Assembly: GCA_029718625.1 (NCBI GenBank)
Contig: CM056376.1
Span: forward strand, 92,288,899 to 92,352,898
Direction: 5' to 3'
Length of the DNA stretch: 64,000 nt
Source of the DNA: Synaphobranchus kaupii
Lineage: Eukaryota; Chordata; Actinopteri; Anguilliformes; Synaphobranchidae
Under the pieces are notes generated by a model. That model was not told the origin of the DNA. It was given only the letters and a program-made list of their open reading frames with translations, and made no database searches. Shown here one piece after another: positions 1 to 11,000 of the stretch. A program made the translations under genes and the position numbers. How positions within the stretch are numbered: the stretch's first letter is position 1; every line of letters starts with the position of its first letter.

Positions 1-795
1 AGGACCTGTTTCAGTCCGCAAAAGATCAGAATTTAGTGTGAAGATTCATGTTTCAACATAAAGAGTAATGGTTAAAAAAGGTTGGTATTTTAGAATGGCC
101 CAGCCAAAGCTCAGACTTAAATCCCATATATAGTATACATGCATAGGCACTCACACATGCATGTAGGCATGCACACCTTGCAATTTATTTTAAAAAATCT
201 GGTATTTTGTGGCAAGGCGTGTGGCAAAGGCGGGTGGCCAGCCAGCTCTTGAGCCATGTTCCCCTGCACAGGTAAGCCTTTGATCCCTGCCATGACACCT
301 CCTCTAATCCGTTACCCTCTCTGCTTTCTACCTGTCTGAATAAAGCAAACCATACAAAAGGAGAGCGGGCCCTGTCAGGCATGTCGTGACCATTTAGACT
401 GTATTTGTGAAATTCTCCTACAGGGGACCGAAATAGATCACAAATGTCACTGATAACAGCATGGCTATGCCAGGTTCTACAAAAACCCCTTTTCAGACAG
501 CTGAGTCATTTTCCATCCATTTTCAAGTAGGACTGAGGGCTTTTATATCTATGAGGTAAACATGAAAAGGATGGGAGTTGTAGGCGTAGTATGATGCGTA
601 CAGCACCAGGGTACACGAACAGGACTGAGGTGGAAGCTCACGACTTCAGACAGTGAATAGCTGTTGGATCAATTCAGTACATTCTGATACATGGTACTGA
701 AGTATTTCACTGCCCCAATGACTTTTATGCAGATTGCCATTACCTACCAGTTTTCTGTATTTTTTGTGTTTGGTTTTGGATGGAATTCTACTCTT
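1..795. other. No recognisable feature
   Basis: AT-rich non-coding sequence. The short open frames at 185-382 and 646-837 have no recognisable family signature. I see no clear repeat boundary before the repeat copy that begins near 797. Confidence 0.5.
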
Positions 796-1362
796 TGGGC
801 CAGATTCAGAGTTGAGATCATCACACACAAATGGCACTTACTCCCAAAATTCTGCTTAGCTTAAAGGGTAAGTTCGCTATTTTGGACCTTGGGACCCTAT
901 TTGCGGTCCGTCTTCCATGAACCTGACCCATGAAGTCCATTTTTTCGCTGATCGGTCCAGTATTGAGTTCGGTACAGATTTCCTGTAGGCTCTCACTGGG
1001 CTACAATGGAAGTGAACGGGGCAATCAGAAATGTTATGGAAAAACAACGATAAATGTGCTTTTATAGCTCAGTGTGTATTCTTACGGTCTCAGTATGCTC
1101 TCCTGTGAAATGTAGGCTATCGCAAACGCAAACCGAACGTTGAAACAACAGTTCCATTTGAAACAAAACTATTTCGCCGACCGCACTACCTCGCACTGTA
1201 AACTTCCGCAGTCTAGCTACGTTGTAGACAGGGGGGGGCCGCTTGAAAAGCAGTTGATCACAAATCCTGACCTCCCGTTGGAGTTTACTAGCTAGTAGCC
1301 TACAGCAGAAATATTTGTAACGCAGTTTTTGTAATCATCATTTGTAATAATTCATCACAGCA

Positions 1363-1677
1363 ATGGTGCGCGAATGTGCAGTCCCCCGGTTGTGGGGAAT
1401 ACAATGTCTGGACGCTCAAATACCAGTTTTCACAGGCTCCCCGTTCTCTGACCCAGAAAGATTGAGACTTTGGCTGGTTGTCTTACGGATCGACATAAAC
1501 GCTCCACTCAATCAACTCCGTTTGGCAGACTCGCGAGTTTGTGGAGCTACTGTCGACGCTACTGATTTCTGTAACCGCAAATCAGAAGCAAAACACTGGT
1601 TTCTAAAGAACACAGCTGTTCCTCGTGTCGGACCTGCAGCACTATCAAGCACCGGAGCGGAGGTAAGTTATATTTAG
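1363..1677 (+). pseudogene. THAP zinc-finger ORF relic of the TTAA element
   Basis: The frame opens MVRECAVP and includes DPERLRLWLVVLRIDINAP, LADSRVCGA and KHWFLKNTAVP. This resembles the order of a THAP domain: N-terminal Cys pair, conserved Trp, then Cys, then the C-terminal AVP motif. The second Cys is visible only in another frame around 1386-1395, and frame returns by about 1437, so two compensating indels have broken the finger. The expected C-x2-H is also lost at CGATV. A good donor GGAG|GTAAGT follows near 1662, suggesting the frame was once a first exon. THAP domains bind DNA and are common at the N-terminus of P-like and Kolobok transposases. Confidence 0.5.
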
Positions 1678-1938
1678 CTATAACGTTACTAACATTTTTA
1701 TTTTTTTTGAGCGCGTCCTCTGACCCAGCACTCAATACCAACTAACAAAATCCGAGCTTGACATAAGTTGTTTTCTTGTAACAAAACTGTCGGAAACGTT
1801 CATCAACTATAACTTTTTACAATTCTATAATGTTTTATTTACAAATGCTTGACGCATGGTGTCCTGTCCAAAGTTCTCATCTATCACATATCTGTTGGCA
1901 GTCATAGTGTAATGGTAATCAATGGAGATGATCCAGTG

Positions 1939-2310
1939 TCATCCACGGATACATCCAGGTTTTTCAATGGCATTCGGTAGCAACAGATCCCACTCCCTAC
2001 AACACAAACTTTCCTCCTCTCTGGGCATCTGCTTGCACCTCTTGCAAGAACACCAAAAGTCCCCCGAAATTCTTGGTCTAGCCTCGGCAGCGACTTCGGA
2101 TAACATTACCTGCGCAACTTCAGCCTCTCTCTCTTCTCTTGCTCTCTTATCATCCATCTCTTGTAGTTCCGTGTCCGTGTATTCTGGCTGAAATCTGTAG
2201 CCAGTAACGTCAAAGTCAAAATCGAATTCTTCGTCTTCGTAATCATTATAGTCATCCATCATCCAAGTTTTTTTGTGGAAATTGTAGCCTACGTTGCTGC
2301 AGGTAAACAA
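1939..2310 (-). pseudogene. P2X7-type cytoplasmic 'ballast' domain ORF carried by the TTAA element
   Basis: This 123-codon ORF may start at M1, or at M17/M18 just before the acidic stretch. It has an acidic segment (residues 19-35, rich in D, E, Y and F), a charged helical segment (49-80) and then WCSCKRCKQMP (86-96) and SLCCREW (101-107). The WCxCxxC...CCR arrangement matches the zinc-coordinating cytoplasmic domain of P2X7 receptors, which also exists as stand-alone proteins in fish and invertebrates. There are no membrane segments, so it is not a receptor. The frame ends soon after the CCR block, earlier than stand-alone homologues would be expected to end, so it is probably truncated. It runs tail-to-tail with the THAP relic inside the same TIRs. 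Function in the transposon is unknown. Confidence 0.55.
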
Positions 2311-3010
2311 ACGCAGACTGCTCAGCTAGATAGTTTCATAAACGGCCGGCACACCTTCCCGCTCCCCTACCCCCGACACATAGTACTCCGCGAGTGCAGC
2401 GCAACAAGCAACAGAGAAATGCTTACTTCCAAGCCATGCCAAGCACGTAAAAATGTTCGGATTGAGATACATTTCACAGGAGAGCATACTGAGACCGGTA
2501 ACAATACACCCTGAGCTTCCCGTCTCATTTATTGTACATGAAAGCACATTTATCGAACATTTCTGATTGCCCCGTTCACTTCCATTGTAGCCCAGTGAGA
2601 GCCTACAGGAAATCTGAACCGAACTCAATACTGGACCGATCAGCGAAAAAATGGACTTCATGGGTCAGGTTCATGGAAGACGGACCGCAAATAGGGTCCA
2701 AGGTCCAAAATAGCGAACTTACCCTTTAAGCTGATTCAAATTTCTGATTCAGATATTTGAATTATCCACTGTTTTAAGCATTTCTCCAGTATATATGCAC
2801 GGGGAGGAGATTTGATGAAAACAAGGTGTGTCTATATGTGGATACAGAGTTTTCTCAACTTCGTTCGGGAAAAAAAAGGTGGTTTATGTCTAGCGCCACC
2901 AATAGATGATTATGAAAAATACAGCATCATTCGCATAAATGGATGACAGAATGAATGCATGTTATTAAATAACTGAACGTAATATTGGCCTTATTTTTGT
3001 TGGCATAGCC

Positions 3011-4610
3011 CATTTGCAATTATTAACGAGCTGTCATAAAAATAAAAAGATGCGAAAGTATGATTGACCGTCTATATCATACCAACCAATTTAAAGCACA
3101 TGATTTCAATTTTATTATCTCTGGAGGTAGCCTATATTACTGTATATAACCCCTGTATATTTGTGGTGACTGCATTCATCTAACAATGTATCCCACAGTG
3201 AATGTGTTCTTGTGTTTAAGGGAGAGGAGGAGAAAGAAGGGAAAGAATATACAGACAAATATTACATATTTTAGGATTAATTGACACAGTGTCTGGCTCA
3301 TTTTCGCTTTGACAGAGACGATTTTGTACTTGCGTCAGCTCAGCTGCTCCAAACTGATTAGAAAGCACAAAGTAACTACCCACACAGTGCTGCATAAGGT
3401 TACAATCTCTCCTTCCTAGCCACAGGATCATTCCAGTGTGTGACAGATGCAGTCACAAAGATAAATTGTTGCACTGTGGTTGCGCGTAGTATTGTTAAGT
3501 ATATACAGTATGTTGAAGACTTCACATATAATTAATAATATTGTGTGCAAACACCGTACATCAAAAGGTAAGCAACCGCGGAGAAAAACTTAGAATACAG
3601 TGTAGATCACTCCTCGTAAAAGTGTGCGTGTTTGTGTGTGTGTTTTGTTTGCATAATTGAAATGCAATTAGTGTTTTGAACATTTGTGTTGTAAAATGGT
3701 TTGGATAAATTGTGATAACATCAACAGCAGGAGCCAGAAATCAGAGTGGGGCAACGGATCATTGGAACATTTTATACTTTATCGTGGGACTCCAGCCAGC
3801 ATGCATCCAGAATGAATTTCCAAAAATTATGCCAAATCCTGGCAGCGCAGAGCTCCGTGGTTTTTCAGCAAAAACTCTTAATGAGCTTTTTTTGTTGTCA
3901 GTTATCACTCGGCTACAGGTAATTTGCTCTTGGTTAAAACGAGTCACCCGCCGTGTGCGTCAAGCTCATGGGAAATGCAGGATTTGATTGCGCTGCAACT
4001 TGTCTCATTTGCTCGGCATCTGTGGGGTTCAGGGTCCAGCCAGTGCTCAACTGCTGCTCCAGATGATACGAAAGCACACTGGCAAGTCCTGCTGAAATCC
4101 AGCCCCATGGCAAACGGCCCCGCTGGCCTCGTGGCGAGGCTGCCCATGTGGGCAGTTCTGGCATCGGCACGGGCGTAGAGCTCCATGTCTCGTCTGAGCC
4201 ACCTCCAGTGCTTACAGAACAATGAAGGCCATTGGCGCATGATCCAAAGGGGGCTGCTGTACAGGCAGACCCATTTCCATCTCCACACAGAAGGACAGTG
4301 AGGAAGCCTGACAAGCAAAAGGGCGGCTCAGAGCCAAGCCCTAAGATGGAAGTCCCGCCAGCTCAATCGTGCCAGATTACAGTGTTCGTACGGCTTGTTT
4401 ACAAAACCACCACCTCCCAGCCTCTGGTCTGTGGTGAGCCCACAGTGTTATTGCATGCCCCCAAAACACCTCTTTCGATCCACAGGTCAAATTCAGGCAT
4501 TAGCACCCATTTCTGTCACAGCTGTACCCATGCAAATACAGCCTCCCTTTGAGAGGGAAGTGTGATGCCAGCACTTTGACTCCCAAGGTTTTTGGTATAA
4601 TTATATATTA
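3011..4610. other. No recognisable feature
   Basis: Unique-looking intronic sequence, moderately AT-rich to about 3930 and more GC-rich at 3930-4330. Overlapping open frames on both strands at 3924-4318 show no known domain and no splice structure. Confidence 0.45.
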
Positions 4611-5557
4611 GGGGCCGGATTCAGAGATGGCCAACTTAAGTCATGCGCTTAAGTGCCTCTCCTGCGCGGATTTAACGCAGGATGAGATACGCCGTATTCT
4701 AACCTGCACTACGCGGGTGCGTTTCTCAAAATGTGGGTGGCACAGGGACATGATATTCTAATGGCCTGTTTCTTGTACCTGCCCCCTGGGTTGCCAGCAT
4801 TCTACTTTTAAAAAAAGTGTGTGGGGGGTATACATTTTCAACGTGTCAGTGACATTGCCTTTAACCTACCTTTGCGTGATGGGGAAGGCAGTGAACGTAT
4901 TAATCCATCACATTGATAAAATGATTATAGCTCCTATTGACTTGGATATACCCATCACACCAATCAAAAGAAATACTCGCTCAACAGTGGTTGCATGCAT
5001 TATTATTAAGTAAACAAATAAATCGTTGCATTTACTGAAAAAAAATATAAAAAAATCTAATCTCATTTTAACAATTTACCTAATAAAGTCATGTAGCCTA
5101 CGGCAGTTGAACACAATAGCCTATATGTGACACGTCTTCAACTTAATCATTTTGGAGAAGCTGTGCTGACACAATTCGCCTCTCTGTCAAAATTAATATG
5201 ATCCAGACACTCTCAATTAATCCATCTCACGTGCACCTCATTCTAATATCCATTTTTGTGAAAGATGCTGTATTTTTTCATAATCATCTATTGGCGGCGC
5301 TAGACATAAACTACCTTTTTTCCAAACAAAGTTGCGCGTAAAAGATTATTAAGTTTAAACTCTGAATATGCGTATCTTGCAGACACGCCTCCTTTTCATG
5401 AAATCTCCACCCCGTGCGCGTAATGACACGTATGTACTGGAGAGACACTTTAAACAGTGGATAAGTCAAATGTCTGAATCACAAATAGCTTAAGCTACGT
5501 GGAATTTCTGGAGTAAGTCCCATTTGTGCGTGCTTATCTGAACTCGGAATCTGGCCC
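4611..5557 (+). repeat. Older interspersed repeat, copy B (uninterrupted)
   Basis: It is bounded by imperfect inverted termini GGGGCCGGATTCAGAG (4611) and, reading in from the right, GGGCCAGATTCCGAG (5557-5543). About 950 bp. Its right third is homologous in opposite orientation to 797-864 plus 2730 to about 3000. The TTAA at 5490-5493 is the unoccupied equivalent of the site used by the 865-2725 element. A 64-codon frame at 4819-5013 is not recognisable. Terminal inverted repeats suggest a DNA transposon; no clean TSD was found. Confidence 0.6.
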
Positions 5558-7974
5558 TAGGTGTACAGATCACAAACATGCTTTTTGCTGATTTTTGCTT
5601 TAATGTAGGAAGGCAGAATTAGCAGTTCAGTGGCACAGCCTTTCAGGAAGTTGGCCTGTCACCAGGAAGCTGGCTTGTAATCAGGAAGTTTCAGGTAGTC
5701 TACTTGTTGGGGCCCTGCCACTGTGATGTCTAAACAGGGCAGTTAAACCTGACCTGCTTGCAGAATATCCGGCTATATAAATGTGTTCAAATGCGATCTG
5801 TGCAACCTGCCCTGGGTGAAGAATGTCTGCTAACCCCAGAAAAATAATATAATGTCAGACGTCTACACTGGGAGGCTGTTAAGGTCCACGCAGAGCAGGA
5901 TTTTTTTCTAGCTGGCAGGACGTGTTGCACCTGCTTTTTCCCCACTGCTGCTTTTAAAAGAGCAGTGAGCATCCCACTGCGATAGCAGGTCAGTTTTCAC
6001 GAGGCTCAATGCGGGGGAGGAGCTACAAAAAGTTGTTAGTTGCAGTAATTAGCAAGCAGCCAGCAGTGACTAATTGGAGCTATCCTCTGGGGAGTTCCTT
6101 CTCTCCTTTAAATGCAGCAATAGGAGCATTTCACATCAATGCAAATATATTCCCTCAATCAAACCACTCCCTTAAGAGGGCTACTGTGCAGGAGCACAAA
6201 GCCTTGATTAGCCTGAGTCACGTACACCATTCCATTAGCTCCAAATTATATTTTGTATAAACAAGAGTGAGGGGGAAACTTAATTTAACTTAACTTTAGA
6301 TTAATAAGACAATAAACGATATGTGCTGCAGCTGTAACAAAATAAATCCTCTCCTGTCCCTTTCCCCTCTCCCCCCTAAAAACAGTAAATCATTTAATTG
6401 GTTGTTCTTCACACAAGTTTATGATCCAATTCACAGTAAAATATACTGTTCGTCAGTATCTGTCATCTGTCAAAGTGTTCCCAAGGGATGTGTCATGGTT
6501 TTAAACCCTCATTCTTGCTCCCAGGAGAAAGCAGGACTGGGCAGTTCAGTGACACTTGGTTCCCTGAGAATAGCTGCGGTTAAAGATGATATAATAACCT
6601 TGTGATAACCCTCCTCTGCGACAAACACAGTAGTTCTTAATGGGATAATCTGACGTTCTAAAATAAGAGGACAGTCTGGAAGGCAACAGGAAGAGTCTCG
6701 CAATGTCTTGGGGGGGTCTAAGAAGTCTTAAAGGAGGTCTTCATGTACGCTTTGGGCAGCACTGGTATGAACACAAAATGTAGCAATCACTGCTACTGCA
6801 TATACATTTTAACAGGCAAAGTTTTGCTTGAGAGCTATTTCAGAAGTTTCAAAAAATAATGTTTGAATCGAGACGATCAAGAAAATCAGGCAGTTAAGTG
6901 CAGCTTTTGTGACACCGCATGACCAGAGCTGTTAATCCCGGCTCTCCAGTGAAATATATTTTGCTGAATAACACTAATGTCTAAATTAGTGTTTGCTTGA
7001 ATACCTGTTTTATTCGACCACTGACCAGCACAGAGGCCTCGTTCTTTTCTACAGACTGTGCTGCATTCTTCCGTTTCAGCTGTTAATACTGTGCACCTGC
7101 TACAGCTCAGTTTCATTTCAACCTTATTGTGCTATCTCTAAAAATAGACAAATAGCTCTAAAGTCTATCTTTGCTGAGGGGAATTTTCCCACTTTATCCC
7201 CGACTAATGTATGTTCTCGATTTTTCATCTTCTCAACACTAAATGGCTAACATGACATCTTATTTTGCGTTGCAGTCAGACACTATTAGGGCACCCCTGT
7301 CTTAGATCAAACATAGTTTGATCACATCTCGTTTCATCTACTTCTATCAGTCCCAGTGATCCTTTTCTTGTCAATTCAAATCTCCCTTAACTTGCATCAT
7401 TTCTATGCAACAAGCTCCACAAAGCTAAAGACAGCCCCCACCACTGCCCCCTTGCCTACCTCGCCCCTCTGTAAACTGCCCCTGAAATGTAAGGCAGGCA
7501 CTTCACATGGCAGAGATGGTATGCCGCCATTTTCACAGCTTCTCTCTTCAACTCTTTTCACTGTTTTCTTTCTCTGTTGTCCCGCCAATCTCCCCCTCCC
7601 TGCCTTTTAAATTACCCCCCCTCCCTCCTTCCCCCCTTCCTATCCCTCTCTCTCTGTCAGGATTCGCCCTCTCCATCAGGGCGTGTCTCCGGCCTGGAAC
7701 GGCAAGGCTTGGCCCAGCAGGGCCTCCTGAGAGAGTAATGCGTGTGGCACCGTAACCCAATCATCCCCTCCTCCCCCTTCTGCTGCTGGGGGCCGCCATT
7801 ACCCCCCGGCCCCTGCCACCGTCACGCCCGCCCCGAATACCTTCGTTCCAGTGCCCATCACGGCCCTCCCATTTACTGAGATTTTATTGCTCACTTCTCA
7901 GCCTCTTTACTGCTGGGTCCCCCAGCCACACATAACTCCCACTGGGGCTCTGATATGGGCAGCAGCCCACCAGC
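5558..7974. other. Unique intronic sequence; short 19-bp direct repeats at 5644-5690
   Basis: No coding signature. CAGGAAG recurs at 5644, 5663 and 5682, giving three imperfect 19-bp units. The segment 7430-7850 is pyrimidine- and GC-rich. Otherwise AT-rich sequence with no identified repeat family. Confidence 0.4.
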
Positions 7975-8085
7975 CCCCTCCCTCCCTCCCTCCCTGCCTC
8001 CCTCCCTCCTTGCCTCCCTCCCTCCCTCCCTGCCTCCCTCCCTCCCTCCCTGCCTCCCTCCCTCCTTGCCTCCCTCCCTCCTCTC
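7975..8085 (+). repeat. (CCCT/CCTG)n pyrimidine-rich simple repeat
   Basis: About 110 bp of CCCTCC-type units interrupted by CCTGCC and CCTTGCC at semi-regular spacing; on the minus strand it is a GGGA/GGCA-rich purine tract. The Ser/Leu/Pro-only frames here are artefacts of the repeat. Confidence 0.9.
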
Positions 8086-11000
8086 TTTGCAGACAGGTAA
8101 ATGTCACATCTCGCTCTGAGCAGGACTGCCATTTTCCCCCAGCTGCTGCTCCTCCTCCTTATAATTCAGGTCAGAAGCGTTGGCACACCGGCCCCTCCTC
8201 CTCAATTTGTTAATATGTCGAGCGTACACCTGCGAGTCAGTCTGTATCGGCCGCGGAGACGCAGCAAAGGGGATTTAACGCGTGCGGGGCGTGAACTTAA
8301 CGACTTTATGGACTCTGACGTGACTGATTCTCATCAATACAGGCGGCCGCGACGGACCTCAGAGGCTCGATTAAATGCAAATGGTCCGCACGCGCTTTGG
8401 TCAGGTTTCTCGCGAAGGACCCTGGTGCCCCCTATAGACACTGCCTCCACGGTGATCGCCAGCTGTGAAAAAAGACGGCTTAATGATAGCGGCATCAGTT
8501 TACTGTACACGGGAGCATGTTTCTGAGGCAATTGCTCCCATCGCCGCATAAACGCACACAAGACGTCGATAATGCAACGGCTCATTCAAACGAGCCGCAT
8601 TCAAAGGGAAATCATTTCCGCGTGTTCTAAATGAAGCCCGTGCCCTGAATTGATCATGGTCCGTGGCCCATATATTCTGAGCTAATGTGCAGAGGATAAT
8701 ATTCTCCATATGAGCTCTAGCCCAAGCATTTCCCAGTAGGCCCCGAGATGATTGAATTCTCCAGTAACTCTGTAACATTCTCTCCGAGACAATCCTCTTA
8801 AGTGAGAATCGGATTTGTATTGGGAAACAAGACGCAAAACTAACACTTGGGAGAATTGGATATATCTAATGTGAAATATCTGGGGAGGCCACTTTGTATG
8901 ATGTTATGAAAGCGTATTGAGCAGTGCAGAGGGACTCTACAAACCCAAAGATAAACAGTCATCCATCATATGGTGTGAGTAATCACAGGAGGCTATAAAA
9001 CTCCTACCCGCCTCCATAAGTCTTCCACATCTCAGTCTCTCTGCTGCTCCTCTGCCTGACCAGCGGACTCCTCCATTGGCTGAGAGAGCCTACCTCCCAG
9101 TGCTTGTGTTAAGGAAAGCGTAACGCAAAACAATCTTCCACACAGCGCATTCAGCACGGAAAGGTCGCAATACAGTTGTGTTCAATACTTTAACCATTGG
9201 TTTTTATAAATCCACATATGCAAACAATGGCAAATCATTTTTCTCCATGAGTGAGCCAATGTGACATATTACTTTAAACAAATCTTTTCTTTTGAGCAAA
9301 GCTGCAGAGCACTTTCATGTCTCACGGTTGACTTCGCTGCTTCCGCCTGATCCACAATATTCCCAAGCTTTAGTACAGAAATAGTGCTGGAAATTCCCAA
9401 ATGATTTCTCTGGTGGGAAGATGAGAGAGCAAGATACCCGGCAGGATCGCTTACAGTCCCTATAGACTGTGGACATACTGAACCGTACAGCCAGTTTGGG
9501 TTCAAGGAAGCCGGAATAAAGACTGAAGACACACACACACCCATACCCATATTACACTAACCCAAAGAACTCTCGTGTAAGGCAATTTAATATATACACT
9601 ACATTCATAATGTTTCCCAAAAGACATATTCATTTTGCGGCAAAAGTTGTATATCTCAAATAGACAATGTGCCAAGGATCACTGCAGTTAAAGGATGTGT
9701 ACTCTTCCCGTCCACTCACATGTGAGCCAGTAGCTTTTCTTCACTCTACAGGCCGTACCGTAATACTGGAGAGCTATTTCTCACTGAGCACAACTGGTAT
9801 CCTGCAGGCACCTGGCACGTATTAGAGAGGAGCTAAATCAGCAGTAACCTGGGGATAACAAACAGTTAGCCACACGAGGCTAACTATTTGAGGCCGCTAC
9901 AGACTCCTGGCCACAGTCTGCTAATTACACAGCTGAGGCTAACCTCTGTGCGCTCGTGGAAAGTGCCCTGACTGACTGAGCCACTCGGGAGGCCCGTATT
10001 CATTAACATTTAATCATTTTAATTTGTAAACAAATGAAACAAATCTATGAGACCTAAGCACATGCCCTTTCAGCGATACCTCCGCAGCTGGCGTAAGACA
10101 GCTGGTGGCCCAGAGTATGCCCATTTCAGCAGTCCTGTCAACCCAAAGGAAGAGCCACCAGGATGTGCTCTGGCAGCAGCCCGGCTAACGACTCAGAGAC
10201 ATGATTATCATAAGATGGCCTGTGGGTGTGTTGGGAGTTGTCTGCTTTGCTGATGTTGTCAAACTTTAACATGGTTGCGGAGACAGGAAGTGCGCGGTTT
10301 CTGTGATAAGGTAGTATATGACTTACACCCCCTCAGGGTCCAGAGATAATGTGCTCGTGAGAGAAAGAAGCACGGTAACATGCCACCTGAAAAGGGATTA
10401 GCTCACGGGTGTGATTTGAATAGGATTATAATTTCAAAAGAAGTTCCTGCAAGAACAAAGAATTCATATTTCATGAGAAACAAGTCACACAAAGTTAAAT
10501 TGCACAGGCTCTCAAAATGATTTTATAATAATGCAAGTATGAATATGATATTCTTGAATAATACAAATGACCAAATACTAAAGGGGGGAGTTGGTATTCG
10601 CACAGGTCAATAATTCCACTTGAATATGTAAAGGCATTCTCTTGGACTCTTCCTCCTCAGTAATCCCTTTAAAATAAGTGTAATCCCTTTAAGACTAGTC
10701 TGGCAATACGTGCAGCCCCTCTTTACATGCACAGCACATTGCGGCATACGCAGGGCCCCCCTCTCCCGCCGTGTGACTCCCATTGAGTACTGTGACACCG
10801 CTTCCGAGGGAGGTGTAAATACGATCCGGAAAGCCGTCCGACCATCAGAGGTGTATTCTTAATCCAAGCCCCCATTTGTAAGGCCCATCTGCCATCACGG
10901 ATCCAGACTTAATCAATGGATCTCTGCTCCAATCGATGCAGCAAAGCAATTTACAGCATGTGGAGACGCCACGGCCCCGGGATGGGCGATGGTGCTCCTG

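Larger units (their letters stand above)
865..2725. mobile_element. TTAA-flanked DNA transposon with long TIRs (Kolobok-like), degenerate
   Basis: The element starts AGGGTAAGTTCGCTATTTTG and ends with the reverse complement. The inverted repeats are about 280 bp (865-1140 and about 2450-2725). TTAA is duplicated at 861-864 and 2726-2729. TTAA targets are used by piggyBac and Kolobok superfamilies; the AGGG terminus and an internal THAP-like ORF favour Kolobok, whose members commonly encode THAP domains. Inside are a plus-strand THAP relic (1363-1665) and a minus-strand ORF with a P2X7-type Cys-rich domain (2310-1939). No DDE transposase core remains, so this is an internally deleted, non-autonomous copy. 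The paralogous repeat at 4611-5557 keeps the intact single TTAA (5490-5493), which confirms the insertion. Confidence 0.8.
797..3010 (-). repeat. Older interspersed repeat, copy A (split by a TTAA-flanked insertion)
   Basis: Positions 797-864 and 2730 to about 3000 are together homologous, in reverse complement, to the right-hand part of the repeat at 4611-5557. Shared blocks include the terminus GGGCCAGATTC, the stretch around CACAAATGGCACTTACTCC, the block around TTATCCACTGTTTTAA, and TTTATGTCTAGCGCC with the following 50 bases. The right boundary is blurred by divergence. The copy is cut at its TTAA (861-864) by the 865-2725 element. Confidence 0.7.

Noticed and set aside
3924..4318. Three overlapping open frames of 84-126 codons on both strands
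   Set aside because: Mutually overlapping, no domain or splice signals; typical of locally GC-rich non-coding DNA.
7975..8085. CRISPR-like regular repeats
   Set aside because: Simple CCCTCC slippage repeat without unique spacers, in a vertebrate genome.
8994..9040. TATA box with possible initiator (plus strand)
   Set aside because: TATAAAA is real, but the initiator-like TCAGTCT is about 40 bases away, no gene follows, and AT-rich introns contain many such motifs.
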